42,848 nt of DNA. Origin: Ignavibacteria bacterium GWC2_36_12. Lineage in GTDB: Bacteria; Bacteroidota; Ignavibacteria; Ignavibacteriales; Ignavibacteriaceae. The notes below the pieces were generated by a model that did not search any database, was not told where the DNA came from, and was given only the letters and a program-made list of their open reading frames with translations. A program made the translations under genes and the position numbers. The stretch is taken from NCBI GenBank assembly GCA_001802795.1, contig MGZZ01000162.1, forward strand, positions 2,822-45,669, given 5' to 3'. Shown in pieces: positions 28,273 to 38,800 of this stretch (positions are counted from its first letter, which is position 1; every line of letters starts with the position of its first letter).

Positions 28273-29967
28273 TTGTCTAAGCTTAAACTAATACAACTGC
28301 TATTGATAGCCAGTTTTTTTACTAATTCATTTGCGCAGGATGCACCGGGTGAAAACAACTGGGATAAAAATCTCGAAGGGAAAATTATAAACAGCATTTT
28401 CTTAAAAACCTTAAATGTAGCCGGTGAGTCTGTCGATGGAACTATTTCCTCAGACAGTACCTGGATCAATAATCTTGCAAACTCATTCCACTATAAAACG
28501 CGAAACTGGGTTATCAGGGAGAGATTACTTTTTAGTAAAGGAGAAAAATTAAACTATCGTACTATTTACGAAACTGAAAGATTACTAAGAAGCAGTAATC
28601 TTTTTTTAGACGTGAAAATAAATGTGTTTCCTTCCCCTGTTTTCAGGGACGAGGTTGAAGTAGTAGTTATAACAAAGGATAAATGGACTCTTACTTATCT
28701 CGCTTCATACAAGCCGGGTGATAAATCGGGATACCTTGGCTTAAAGGATAACAATTTTGTCGGGCTCGGTCATTCCGCAAACGCAGTTATAACTTATAAT
28801 AACGATCCTTCAATCGGATGGGGCGGAAAAATCGGTTACACAGCAGCAAATATTAAAGGATCATACACAGACGCTCATCTGAATTTTGAAGCGAACAAAA
28901 AATACGATATTAAAAGTATAGGTCTGACAAAGCCTTTTATAACTTATGAAACAGAATGGATAGCAGGTTTCGAACTAAAGTGGGAAAGAAATACTTATGA
29001 AGCTTATAATGAGAATGATGAACTGATATCTTTACCGCTGAAGAAAAAGATACAGGATTTATGGGTAGGAAGGGCATTTCCTATTAATATTTCCAACGGC
29101 TTTAAAAAAAGTAATTCCAACCTGATTACTTCACTTAGGATTTTGAGTCTCAATCACTCGGAAAGACCGTACAACCCTATGCAGTTCAGAATTTTTGAAA
29201 ACAGTACTATGTTACTTTTGGGAATTGGATTAGTAAGCAGGAGTTTTTATAAGGACAAATTTGTTCAGCAGTTTGGAACAACAGAAGATATTCCTGTCGG
29301 AGGGATGATAAATCTTTCTACAGGTCCCGAAAAAAGAGAATTGAGCGACAGGTGGTACTTCGGTTTGGAAACTGTTTACTCAAATTGGTATGATGATTAT
29401 GGCTATTTTTCAGGAAGAGTTGGTATTGGAGTTTTCAGAGGCAAAAATAAGTGGGAACAAACTACATACAGGTTGAATTTATTATACAATACGTATCTCT
29501 ATAAATGGGAAATCTGGAAATACAGGATATTTATGAATTATGATCTCATGTTAGGATATAACAGAATATCCGGCGAACAAACATATTTATATTCCGGCAT
29601 CGGGTTACGTGGCATAAATAAAACTTCTGTTGCCGGAACAAAAAGGTTGGTGTCAAATCTCGAGGCAAGAATATTTAGTCCTTATGAACTACTTGGGTTT
29701 GTAATAGGCGGAGTTGCCTTTACTGATTTTGGACTTATTGCAGAATCAAACAGAGGCTTTTTAAGCAGCAGGTTTTACCAGGGCTACGGAGCTGGAATCA
29801 GGATAAAGAACGAGTCGATTATTAGCGCAGCGTTTGAATTGATTTTTGTTTTTAATCCATACAATCCTCAGAATAAAGGAGCAGCATTTTCCGTTTTACT
29901 CTCGACAAATTTTGCAATCGGAATAAGGGATATCGGGTATTCAAAGCCATTTGTCGAGTCATTTTAA
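28273..29967 (+). CDS. D15/BamA-like outer-membrane protein with one POTRA-like domain
   Basis: A 564-residue outer-membrane protein. It has a signal peptide (cleavage near NSFA-Q, residue 21) and one POTRA-like module (about 76-130: NWVIRERLLFSKGEKLNYRTIYETERLLRSSNLF). This is followed by a roughly 400-residue barrel rich in alternating aromatic strands (GYLGLKDNNFVGLGHSAN, YFSGRVGIGVFRG, GYGAGIRIKNES). It resembles short surface-antigen (D15) proteins rather than full BamA, which has five POTRAs. The start is TTG at 28273; an in-frame TAA two codons upstream rules out a longer form. It heads a plus-strand series with a Sel1-repeat protein 48 bases downstream. The client is unknown. Confidence 0.8.
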   Translation: MSKLKLIQLLLIASFFTNSFAQDAPGENNWDKNLEGKIINSIFLKTLNVAGESVDGTISSDSTWINNLANSFHYKTRNWVIRERLLFSKGEKLNYRTIYETERLLRSSNLFLDVKINVFPSPVFRDEVEVVVITKDKWTLTYLASYKPGDKSGYLGLKDNNFVGLGHSANAVITYNNDPSIGWGGKIGYTAANIKGSYTDAHLNFEANKKYDIKSIGLTKPFITYETEWIAGFELKWERNTYEAYNENDELISLPLKKKIQDLWVGRAFPINISNGFKKSNSNLITSLRILSLNHSERPYNPMQFRIFENSTMLLLGIGLVSRSFYKDKFVQQFGTTEDIPVGGMINLSTGPEKRELSDRWYFGLETVYSNWYDDYGYFSGRVGIGVFRGKNKWEQTTYRLNLLYNTYLYKWEIWKYRIFMNYDLMLGYNRISGEQTYLYSGIGLRGINKTSVAGTKRLVSNLEARIFSPYELLGFVIGGVAFTDFGLIAESNRGFLSSRFYQGYGAGIRIKNESIISAAFELIFVFNPYNPQNKGAAFSVLLSTNFAIGIRDIGYSKPFVESF

Positions 29968-30015
29968 TTTTTCTTATACCGGGTCATATAGACAATTTTT
30001 TTTTATTTTTAAGTA

Positions 30016-31566
30016 ATGAAATCATCAGGAATAAAAATATTAATACTCTTTTTAGCCGGGATTGTTTTCTTAAATAATTCTTTTGCACAGGATACAACAT
30101 CGAGCTTAGCTTATAAAAAAAACAAACCTAACAAGAGACCGACTCCCTTTTATCAACCCGATTTAGCTTACAGATTATGGCAGCAATTCAATTTAATAAG
30201 AGAAGCAAACTCAGGCAATGCTTTTGCTCAACACGAACTCGGACTCAGATATTTGTTGGGAGACGGGGTTGTTGCAGATACTACACTCGGAGGTACATGG
30301 ATTAAAAAAGCCGCCGATCAGAATCTAACATCTGCAATTTTTAATTATGGTATTCTACTGCTTAATGGGTGGGGAGTAAAGTGGAATCCTTTTAATGCTT
30401 TCAAATATTTTTATAAGGCTGCAAGCGATGGTATGGCACAAGCTGAACACATCGTCGGATTATTACATACGGATAACCTCGTTGTTAAAAAAGATTATCT
30501 CCAGGCTTATAAGTGGGTTAAAAAGGCTGCCGATCAAAAGTATGAACCTGCCGAAGAATCTCTTAAAGAATTAATGAGTAAGATACCCGCAGGTACTCTT
30601 GATACTTTGTCTGACAAAGAAAAATTACGTTTAGATAATTCTATCGATAAAGATAATTCATTGTCTTCAACTCTCGGGCTCGTGTTTATAGATTTCGATT
30701 CTATTTCAGATTCTGCAGAGCAAATTACAGATAAAATGCTGGTCGATGATCTTTCAAATCCCGGGAATAAAGAAACTTCTGATACTCTAACGGAAGCAGC
30801 AAAATCGTTAGAGGACATAGATAAAAATAAGATTGCGAATTTACTGCAGCTTGCAGATTACGGAAGTCCGGAGGCTTTAACCTTCCTCGGAAAATTATAT
30901 GAAAAAGGGATTTACTTTCCAAAAGATGATGTTACAGCAGCTTCTTATTATATAAGAGCAATAAGATTTGATTCTCCACGGGCAAGCAGATTGATTTACG
31001 ATCTTTCTAAGGACAATGAATTTCAGAAAAATGTTCAGACACTTTCCGAAAAGAATGATCCCGAAGCATCTTTTGTCTGGTATTCTTTAACGGCTCTCGG
31101 TTTCGATTACAGGATTGCAGAAAGCGATGCCGTTAACCTTTTACATAAATCGACGGCATCCGGTTATTTGCCTGCAATAAATGAACTGGCTCTAAATTAC
31201 TATACAGGTAATCACGTTAAAAAAGATAGACAAAAAGCTTTAGAGTTATGGCACTCGGCAGAAAAGCTTAATAACCCCGAAGCTAAGATTCAGATTGCAG
31301 CAGGAATTATTTTTGGAGAAATAGAATCGGATGATGTTACAGAAATTATAAAATACCTGATGGAATCCGCTGAAAAAGGTTCGGTTCTCGCTCAGGTCGC
31401 ATTAGGTTTTGCATACGAGAACGGAACGGGTCTGGACAAAGACATGGCGCAGGCAGTAAAATATTACAGGTTCGCAGCGCAAAGAGGCAACAGGTTTGGC
31501 TATAGGGAACTAAAGAGAATGTACGATGAAATCCGACCTGATGATACGTTATTCAGAATTAATTAA
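30016..31566 (+). CDS. Secreted Sel1-repeat protein
   Basis: A 516-residue protein with a Sec signal peptide (cleavage near NSFA-Q, about residue 24). It has Sel1-like repeats at both ends: AQHELGLRYLLGDGVVADTT and KYFYKAASDGMAQAEHIVGL near the N-terminus; EALTFLGKLYEKGIYFPKDD, AINELALNYYTGNHVKKDRQ and AQVALGFAYENGTGLDKDMA in the second half. A low-complexity Asp/Ser linker of about 70 residues separates them. Such proteins are usually periplasmic protein-protein adaptors. It lies 48 bases after the D15-like gene and 23 bases before the phosphatase gene, suggesting one transcript. Confidence 0.82.
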   Translation: MKSSGIKILILFLAGIVFLNNSFAQDTTSSLAYKKNKPNKRPTPFYQPDLAYRLWQQFNLIREANSGNAFAQHELGLRYLLGDGVVADTTLGGTWIKKAADQNLTSAIFNYGILLLNGWGVKWNPFNAFKYFYKAASDGMAQAEHIVGLLHTDNLVVKKDYLQAYKWVKKAADQKYEPAEESLKELMSKIPAGTLDTLSDKEKLRLDNSIDKDNSLSSTLGLVFIDFDSISDSAEQITDKMLVDDLSNPGNKETSDTLTEAAKSLEDIDKNKIANLLQLADYGSPEALTFLGKLYEKGIYFPKDDVTAASYYIRAIRFDSPRASRLIYDLSKDNEFQKNVQTLSEKNDPEASFVWYSLTALGFDYRIAESDAVNLLHKSTASGYLPAINELALNYYTGNHVKKDRQKALELWHSAEKLNNPEAKIQIAAGIIFGEIESDDVTEIIKYLMESAEKGSVLAQVALGFAYENGTGLDKDMAQAVKYYRFAAQRGNRFGYRELKRMYDEIRPDDTLFRIN

Positions 31567-31589
31567 TGTTATAATTTAACAGCAGTCAT

Positions 31590-32687
31590 ATGAAAAGAAG
31601 AATATCCACTAAAGCAAAAAAGCTTTACGATTTCTACAAAAGCGATTTAACAATTAAAGATGTTGAAAAGCTTATTGTAAGAGATGTACCTGAGTTATAT
31701 GATTTTTATGCCGGTAGAATGGAAAAACCCGGGAACACAAAAAATAAACCCCACAGGATAATTCTTTTCATAAAAAATCTTTTTATTGAATTCCTCGAGC
31801 AGCTAACTCCTATCCGGAGGATAATCTTTTCCGGCGCTTTGGTAATTTATCTGCTTTCTTATCTGAACAGTGACTGGCAGTGGGCAACGATAGCATTTGT
31901 TCTTGTTTGCCTTTTAATAGCATTCGAGCTTGCGGATAAATTGACTGCAAAAGATGAGCTCGCTGTTGCACGGAAAATTCAAAAATCGCTGATGCCTAAA
32001 GCTCCACCGTACAATGATCAATATGAAATAAGCTGCTTTATGGAAAACGCAAAGGAGGTCGGCGGAGATTACTACGATTTTATTAAATGCGAAAATACAA
32101 CCGGGAAATTATATGTTGTTGTTGGAGATATTTCCGGCAAAGGTATGGCGGCTGCCCTGCATATGGTTCAGGTTCAATCAATCCTTCATCAAACAATCTA
32201 TAATTGCAGGACTCCGAAAGAAATCCTTTCATCAATCAATAAAAATATTAAAAGAATACTGCCGCTTGGTTCTTTCTTTACGGTTTGTATTGCTTCTATC
32301 AATCCTGATGGAAGTCTTTTGTTATCAAGAGCCGGTCATCTTCCTGTTCTTTATTATCAAAAGAATGAAAATACTTTTAAAAACCTTTTGCCAAAAGGTA
32401 TCGGTATCGGGATTGCGGAAAACGGATTGTTCGACAGTACATTAGAAGAAATTTGTATTAAACCTTCTAAAAATGATATCCTGGTTTTTTATACCGATGG
32501 TGTTATTGAAACAAGGAATAAATTCAAACAGGAATATGGAGAAGAAAGGCTGAGACAAATTATAAGTAAGTACAAAGATTTTTCGTCAAATGAAATTATA
32601 AATTCAATCATTGAAAATATATCTCTTTTCAGAGATGACACCCCTTCTCATGATGACTTTACACTTGTAATATTGAAAGCTAAGTAG
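31590..32687 (+). CDS. Membrane-anchored SpoIIE/RsbU-type serine phosphatase
   Basis: A 365-residue protein. The N-terminal ~75 residues are basic and helical. Two membrane spans follow (about 78-91 and 97-114), then a PP2C-like SpoIIE domain. Signature positions are ARKIQKSLMPKAPP (the linker helix of RsbU-type enzymes), KEVGGDYYDF (metal-binding Asp160), VVVGDISGKGMAAALHM (Asp180), LLSRAGHLPVLYY, VFYTDGVIETRN and the final HDDFTLVIL. It should dephosphorylate an anti-sigma-factor antagonist or similar STAS protein; no such partner is visible in the window. No PAS, GAF or response-regulator domain is attached. It converges with the MFS gene. Confidence 0.88.
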   Translation: MKRRISTKAKKLYDFYKSDLTIKDVEKLIVRDVPELYDFYAGRMEKPGNTKNKPHRIILFIKNLFIEFLEQLTPIRRIIFSGALVIYLLSYLNSDWQWATIAFVLVCLLIAFELADKLTAKDELAVARKIQKSLMPKAPPYNDQYEISCFMENAKEVGGDYYDFIKCENTTGKLYVVVGDISGKGMAAALHMVQVQSILHQTIYNCRTPKEILSSINKNIKRILPLGSFFTVCIASINPDGSLLLSRAGHLPVLYYQKNENTFKNLLPKGIGIGIAENGLFDSTLEEICIKPSKNDILVFYTDGVIETRNKFKQEYGEERLRQIISKYKDFSSNEIINSIIENISLFRDDTPSHDDFTLVILKAK

Positions 32688-32707
32688 TATTTCTTATTTC
32701 TGTCTGT

Positions 32708-32726
32708 TAATCCTCTACGAGGATTA
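32708..32726. repeat. Palindromic repeat copy 1 (CCTC-TAC-GAGG core)
   Basis: TAATCCTC-TAC-GAGGATTA, an eight-base-pair perfect stem with a three-base loop, followed by TAAATT. It begins 20 bases after the phosphatase stop and could act as an RNA hairpin at the 3' end of that transcript, although there is no T-tract. Confidence 0.65.
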
Positions 32727-32760
32727 TAAATTCCGGGGAGTCTCATTTGTTACAATAATA

Positions 32761-32777
32761 TTACCTCTACGAGGTAA
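32761..32777. repeat. Palindromic repeat copy 2
   Basis: TTACCTC-TAC-GAGGTAA, a seven-base-pair perfect stem with the same CCTCTACGAGG core and loop as copy 1 and different flanks. Confidence 0.6.
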
Positions 32778-32864
32778 AAACAAGCCTGAGCAAAACTATT
32801 TATTAGAAATAAAACCATCGTAGATAGTTAATCATTGTAGAATAATCTTATCCACGTTTTAATT

Positions 32865-32883
32865 AAATCCTCGTAGAGGATTT
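32865..32883. repeat. Palindromic repeat copy 3 (inverted core)
   Basis: AAATCCTC-GTA-GAGGATTT, an eight-base-pair stem. The core is the reverse complement of copies 1 and 2 (CCTCGTAGAGG), yet the right flank (ATAAATT) is in the same orientation as in copy 1. It is 26 bases from the 3' end of the MFS gene. Confidence 0.6.
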
Positions 32884-32909
32884 ATAAATTTGTGATAAAA
32901 TATTTTAAG

Positions 32910-34151
32910 TTAAGAATGATTTTTTAACGGTGGTACAACTACCTTCTGCAAAACAAAAAATCCAACAACGAAAAAAATACCTATTGCCAGAGCAGCAAAT
33001 CTTTCATTAGAGATATCCGATACAATGCCATAAATCAATGGTCCTACAACAGCAGAGGATTTACCGAAGAGCCCGTCATAAAAACCAAAAAATTCAGCTT
33101 CCCTTTCTTTAGGAGTCAGCAACGCCATCAAACTGCGGCTACACGATTGAGACGACCCGATTGCCAGCCCTGCGAGCAAACCAACAATATAAAATTCAGA
33201 AACGGTTTGAACAAAAAAGGCGCCTATAACAACAACAATCCATACAACCAACGTTATGGAAATAGTTTTTTTAGGACCGATATGATCCGAAATTATTCCG
33301 AAAATAAAAGATCCTGCAATAGCAGTACTTTGAACGATAACAAAGAAAATAATTACCTGCTCGTCACTCATATTCAATATATTCGAAGCAAAAATAGAAG
33401 CGAAAGCAATAATTGTAATTATAGCGTCGTTATAGAGAAAAAAAGCAAACAGAAACCTCGATATGGGAGGATACTTTTTCCTGAAGAAAATATTTTTAAG
33501 TGTTTCAAAACTTTTATTTATGCCGTTCCTAATCAAATCTGTTTTAATAACTTCAGAGGTTTGCGGTTCCCTCACAAAAAGAAAAAGTGGAATTGAAAAA
33601 ACAAAAAAGAAGAGAGCAGCAACAACAAAAGTTAGTCTTATATAATAATAGTAGTCTGGAGAAGTGCTCTCAGGCAGCATAAACATTACTATTAGCAAAA
33701 CGGCAAGAGCACCGACATAACCCATAGCAAAACCATAGCCTGATACTCTGCCAAAATTCTTTTTTTCAGTCAGGTTGGGCAAAAATGCATCGTAGAATAC
33801 AAGCCCGGCTTCAAAGCCAATATTAGCTAAAACAAAAAGTGCAAAACCTAAAAGGATATCTCCGCTTTTCACAAAGAACATCAGCAGAGTGCAGCAAACC
33901 GAAAGTAGAGTAAATATTAATAAAAATCTTTTCCTGTTGCGGGATACATCGGCAATTGCCCCGAGAGGCGGACTTAAAAAAGCTGCGATTACCATGGAAA
34001 CGCTTACTGCAAGTCCCCAAATCCAGTTTTGACCGCCTGCTACATAATTGGAAAAATATTTAGAGAATACAACCGTAACTATGATAACGGAGAAAGATGT
34101 ATTTGCAAAGTCAAAGAGGGTCCAGACAAAGATTTTTCCTCTATCTTTCAT
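32910..34151 (-). CDS. MFS transporter, UMF1/Atg22-like family
   Basis: A 413-residue inner-membrane protein with about twelve hydrophobic segments. The opening WTLFDFANTSFSVIIVTVVF and the loop SPPLGAIADVSRNRKR are characteristic of the UMF1 family, named after fungal vacuolar Atg22 amino-acid effluxers. AFLPNLTEKKNFGRVSGYGFAMGYVG and GSSQSCSRSLMALLTPKEREAEFFG also fit. The substrate is unknown. The ATG at 34149-34151 lies three bases after the nusB stop, so it is probably translated from the same mRNA. Confidence 0.88.
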   Translation of the reverse strand: MKDRGKIFVWTLFDFANTSFSVIIVTVVFSKYFSNYVAGGQNWIWGLAVSVSMVIAAFLSPPLGAIADVSRNRKRFLLIFTLLSVCCTLLMFFVKSGDILLGFALFVLANIGFEAGLVFYDAFLPNLTEKKNFGRVSGYGFAMGYVGALAVLLIVMFMLPESTSPDYYYYIRLTFVVAALFFFVFSIPLFLFVREPQTSEVIKTDLIRNGINKSFETLKNIFFRKKYPPISRFLFAFFLYNDAIITIIAFASIFASNILNMSDEQVIIFFVIVQSTAIAGSFIFGIISDHIGPKKTISITLVVWIVVVIGAFFVQTVSEFYIVGLLAGLAIGSSQSCSRSLMALLTPKEREAEFFGFYDGLFGKSSAVVGPLIYGIVSDISNERFAALAIGIFFVVGFFVLQKVVVPPLKNHS

Positions 34152-34154
34152 CCG

Positions 34155-34637
34155 CTATTTTTTCGTATCTATTTTGGAAATTGTTTCTTCAACCAGTCCC
34201 CTGCCGGATTTATTTAGTGTACCACTTTTTTTCAATTCGGAAAGAATAGCATCCAGTATTCCGTTTATAAATTTTCCGCTGCGTGCCGTACTATATTCTT
34301 TAGCAATTTCTATAGATTCATTAATAGAAACTTTAGGAGGAATATCGGGAAAATATAACAGCTCACAGATTCCCATTCTTAAAAGTATTTTGTCAATTAA
34401 AGCAATCCTGTTCATTTCCCAGTTAGCAACGCGTTCCTGGATTTTTTTATCCAGCTCGCTGCTGAACTTTATGACCCTTGAGATTAATTCATCTGCAAAC
34501 TCTTTATCGGTTTCATCGTCAACGCCTTCGAGCAAAGACTGCACTGTTGCCTTATGCCCTTCATGATTCATTTCGTATGCATAAAGAATCTGTAAGACTT
34601 TTTCTCTTATTATTCTTCTTTTAAAAACTTGCGCCAT
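34155..34637 (-). CDS. nusB: Transcription antitermination factor NusB
   Basis: An all-helical RNA-binding protein of 160 residues that, with NusE (S10), binds boxA in rRNA leaders. Family features are RRIIREKVLQILYAYEMNHEG at the start, FADELISRVIKFSSELD, NWEMNRIALIDKILLRMGICELLYFPDIPPKVSINESIEIAKEYS, and GKFINGILDAILSEL (each matching a NusB helix). The ATG is at 34635-34637. It is followed immediately by the MFS gene and preceded by the YdcF-like gene with a 21-base gap. Confidence 0.94.
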   Translation of the reverse strand: MAQVFKRRIIREKVLQILYAYEMNHEGHKATVQSLLEGVDDETDKEFADELISRVIKFSSELDKKIQERVANWEMNRIALIDKILLRMGICELLYFPDIPPKVSINESIEIAKEYSTARSGKFINGILDAILSELKKSGTLNKSGRGLVEETISKIDTKK

Positions 34638-34658
34638 ATTATCTTAAGACATTATTAA

Positions 34659-35678
34659 TCATATAGCAAAACACCAAAAAAGAACCATGGCTTCACATTC
34701 CCTTATTCTGTAATAAAGCATATTATCAAAGCTGAGTTTTAGCTCGGAGGCAACTACCTTAACCTTAAGATCGTAAAACCTGCTTATTTCCTGCACTCTT
34801 ACAAGATGATATTCATCTGAGATAATAAATATATTATCGAAATTTCCGTTTGGAACAAGTTCCTGTTTAACAAACTTAATTTGTTCATTTGTAGAGGTAG
34901 TCTTTTTTTCAATCAATATATCCGAAGAATCGACACCTTTTTTTAAAATATAATCAAATGCAACTTCAGCTTCGCTTAACTCACCAGGCGCATTGCTACC
35001 TGTTAATTGTATCTTGTTAATAATTCCTCTTTTATAAAGCTTAACAGCTTTGTCTATCCGTGATGCAAGTGTCGGGCTCGGTTGATTTTTTGACCATACT
35101 GCGGCGCCCAGAACAACCCCCATATTTTCCTCTTTTCCTTCTTTCCAATTCTCATAATAATTTTTCATTTTTACATCTATATAGAAATATGCAAACAAAA
35201 GTAATACAATAACAATTATTAATGAGTTAATAATTACCCTGATAAATATTAAATCCCTGGCAGTAAGCAGTCTTAACCATACAACCGATATAAACATAAA
35301 CATAACAAACTGGTAAGTAGCAAATACAACTCCAACAATAAATTTATTTAATGTTTGTCCGAAAATATAAATATTATTTGTGGGAAACTTAATTAACGAT
35401 GCAATTATGCATAGGGAAAGCAGTATAGATAAAGCTACGCTATATATCACAAGCGTAACAGGCTTCAGGTTGTTTTTCTTTCTAAAAAAATAGAACAAAA
35501 TACCTACGATAAGAACTGATGTAAAAACAAGATTGAGAATATTCCCCGTGTTTAAGATTCTGAAATCGGAAAGAAGAAGGCTTTGGTTTTTATATTTTGT
35601 ATAGTATAAAAGTAACAGGTGAATTATTAAAACAAATATTACCGAAGTAGCGACTACCCTTTTAGCCCCGGCAGACAT
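34659..35678 (-). CDS. YdcF/SanA-like (DUF218) membrane protein
   Basis: A 339-residue protein with about five hydrophobic segments in the first 170 residues. A DUF218 domain follows: MGVVLGAAVWSKNQPSPTLASRID, then KLYKRGIINKIQLTGSN, SEAEVAFDYILKKGVDSSDILIEKKTTSTNEQ and IIFIISDEYHLVR-type strands. DUF218 proteins act in envelope maintenance (SanA, ElyC) or have no known role. It begins the series ydcF-like, nusB, MFS on the minus strand. The C-terminus is short, ending MVLFWCFAI. Confidence 0.85.
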   Translation of the reverse strand: MSAGAKRVVATSVIFVLIIHLLLLYYTKYKNQSLLLSDFRILNTGNILNLVFTSVLIVGILFYFFRKKNNLKPVTLVIYSVALSILLSLCIIASLIKFPTNNIYIFGQTLNKFIVGVVFATYQFVMFMFISVVWLRLLTARDLIFIRVIINSLIIVIVLLLFAYFYIDVKMKNYYENWKEGKEENMGVVLGAAVWSKNQPSPTLASRIDKAVKLYKRGIINKIQLTGSNAPGELSEAEVAFDYILKKGVDSSDILIEKKTTSTNEQIKFVKQELVPNGNFDNIFIISDEYHLVRVQEISRFYDLKVKVVASELKLSFDNMLYYRIRECEAMVLFWCFAI

Positions 35679-35827
35679 AAATAACTATTGTTTTATATTT
35701 CAAAGAAAACATAATTAAGAACTCTATTCCCATATTCTAATGAAAACAAACGGCTTTATCACTAAAATCAAATTAAATAAAAAAGGTATTCCCTACAAGA
35801 AAAGACCAAAAAAATGAAACAAAGTAG

Positions 35828-38800
35828 CTATCTTATCCTGATTATCCGCTTTTTTACAAAATTAACTATCCCTTCTTTAGCTTGTCTTAAAGCTGCCGGA
35901 AGATCATCAAGAGTTGAATAGATAACAGGCACAATTACAAGAGTAAGAATTGTAGCAAAAGCAAGACCGAATATTACGGCTATTCCCATAGACTTCCAGA
36001 ATTCCTGACTTTCGCCACCCTCAGCAAATGAGAAGGTGTAAATATCAAATCCAAAACCGAAAGACAATGGTATTAATCCAAGTATTGTTGTAATAGCAGT
36101 TAGTGTAACAGGGCGGAATCTTCTTAATCCTGCAGCAACCACAGCCTCTCTTCTAGAAAGACCTCTTCGTCTGAGTACATTGGTATAATCAATAAGAACT
36201 ATATTATTATTAACAACAACACCAGCAAGGCTTATTACTCCAATACCGGTCATAACAATCCCGAACGGCATCTGAAACACAATTAAACCTATGAATACAC
36301 CAACCAGGGAAATAATTACTGCACTTATTATAATGAGCGGCTGGCTTAACGAGTTAAATTGTATTACAAGTATTAAAAAGATTAATAAACAGGCTATTAA
36401 AAAAGCTTTGGAAAGGAATGCCGCTGCTTTTTCCTGTTCCTCATCCTGCCCTGTAAATTCTATCGAATACCCCTGTGGCAATTGAAAATTACTTAATTCA
36501 GCTTTAACATTTTCAAGAACTTCATTAGCATTATAACCTTCCTCAGTATTTGCAGAAACAGTTATAACTCTTTTAAGATCTTTTCTTCTGATTGCACCAG
36601 GACCAGTCGATTTATCCACACTTGCTATACTGATTAAAGGGACTGAAAGAGTTTTACCCTTGTCATTATTATAAATAATTCTCAGGTTATCCAAAGCATT
36701 TATATCGGTTCTCTGATCTTTTTTTAAGCGGACAGTAATATCATATTCTTCCTCATCAACTCTGTACTTAGATGCTTCTGCACCATTAATAGCCGTACGA
36801 ACAGAATTGGCAATAAGACCTGTATTTAATCCATAAAGAGCAGCTTTTTCTCTGTCTATTTCAACCCGCAATTCAGGACGACCGGCATCAAAATCATCAT
36901 TCAGATCAACGATCCCCGGAATGTTTTCAATTTCCTGCTTTATTTTATTTGCAAGCAGTCCTAATAAGTGGTAATCTACACCACTGATTTCGATATTAAC
37001 CGGCAGACCTACGGGTGGACCACCCGATTCTTTAGCAATTGTAACCTCTGCTCCGGCAGTTTTTAATACTATATCCCTGATCTCATCAGTAGTAATGTGA
37101 GATGACTCTTCTCTATCGGCATAATCAATATACTGAATTGTAATTGTGCTTTTGTTCGGAGTCGATGAACCCGCATCGAAAGGATTATTAGATGAACCCA
37201 CAACAACAAGAACATCTTTTATATTTGAGCTGTTATATTTTTTTAATCTTTCCTCAATACTTTGAGCAATTCTATTAGACATTTCGATATTAGTACCGCT
37301 TGGACTTTCTATTGTTACAAAAATTCTTGGGGGCTGGGCATCAGGAAAAAATTCAACGCCGTATCCAAACAATCCGTAAACTTCTGTAATAAAGAATAAG
37401 AAGAAGAAAGTGCCCCAGATAACTTTTAGTTTGTTATTTGTGAATAACAAAATTATTCCTATACCGACCGCTAATGAAACAATAAGAGATATACCTGAAG
37501 GAATAGCTGCCAACGCAGGTACAATTAATATGAAGAATCCCAGTATTGCTGCAACACCAAACCAGTTTCTGCGGTTAATTTTTTGACCTGGCTCTCTGTG
37601 AGTACCTAAAGCAAACTGTAAAAGCCTTTCATAATTATATAATACTTTAGGAAGCATTACATCAACGAAGAAATAAGTTACTTTATTGAAAGGATGAATA
37701 ATCTTCTGAAACATCGTTTGCGGTTTATCATCAGGATGTTCTAATTTCATAAAGGCTGAAGCAATAACGGGATTTATAACAAGAGCAACAAATAAAGATG
37801 ATGAGAGAGTGATAATACATACCAAAGGTATATACAGCATAAATTCCCCAACGATTCCGGGCCAGAATAACATCGGGAAGAAGGCGGCTACTGTTGTTAA
37901 AGTTGAAGTTGTAACAGGCCATGCCACTTCGGCAGTTCCTAGTTTTGCAGCTTTAATTAATGAATTGCCTTCCTCAAGGAATTTGTAAATGTTTTCAATT
38001 ATAACTATTGCGTTATCTACAAGCATACCCAAAGCAAGTATTAAAGCATAAAGCACTACAAAGTTTAGCGTAACACCCAATGCCTGTAATACAAAGAAAG
38101 AAATAAGCATGCTTAATGGAATTGAAATTGCAACAAAGAGCGCATTCCTTACTCCGAGGAAAAAGAAGAGCACCATAACAACAAGTACAAGTCCTGAGAA
38201 TATATTATTCTCAAGCTCTCTCACGGTATCCTTAATTTCCTTAGATTGATCAGCGGTTACATATAGCTTGAGATCTGCGGGTAATTCTTTTTTCTTCACA
38301 TCAAGAATATTCTTTACTTTATCTGCAATCTCAATAATGTTTTTGCCGACACTTTTAGAAATACTAATTGAAACTGCTTCCTCTCCGTTTATCCTCGCAT
38401 AGCTGTTTTTTTCTTTAAAGCCATAGCTTACTTCAGCAACATCTTTTACATAAACAGGTTTGCCTTCTTTCAATTTAATAATTATATCTTCAATTATATA
38501 TGGCTTATCGAACTCGCCGGGAACACGAACGATAAAGCTCGATTTATTTACATCAATTGTACCGCCGGGAATAGTTTTGTTCTCATCATTGATCGAATTA
38601 ATTATATCATCGAACCTGACATTATAATGTGCAAGCTTGTTTAGGTCCACATCAACTTTAACTTCTCGCTCCATTCCCCCGCTTATCTTCGCTTCAAGAA
38701 CTCCATCTAACTTTTCAATCTCATCCTGAAGATCTTCTGCAATATCCTTAAGCTTAACAAGACCATACGGACCGGAAACATTCACAGTCATAATCGGGAA

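Noticed and set aside
33147-33596. 149-residue plus-strand ORF
   Set aside because: Antisense shadow of the MFS transporter gene; Asn/Arg-rich composition typical of reverse-read membrane proteins.
35740-35817. 25-residue very basic ORF on the plus strand between two minus-strand genes
   Set aside because: Lys-rich because the spacer is A-rich; no ribosome-binding site and no known family.
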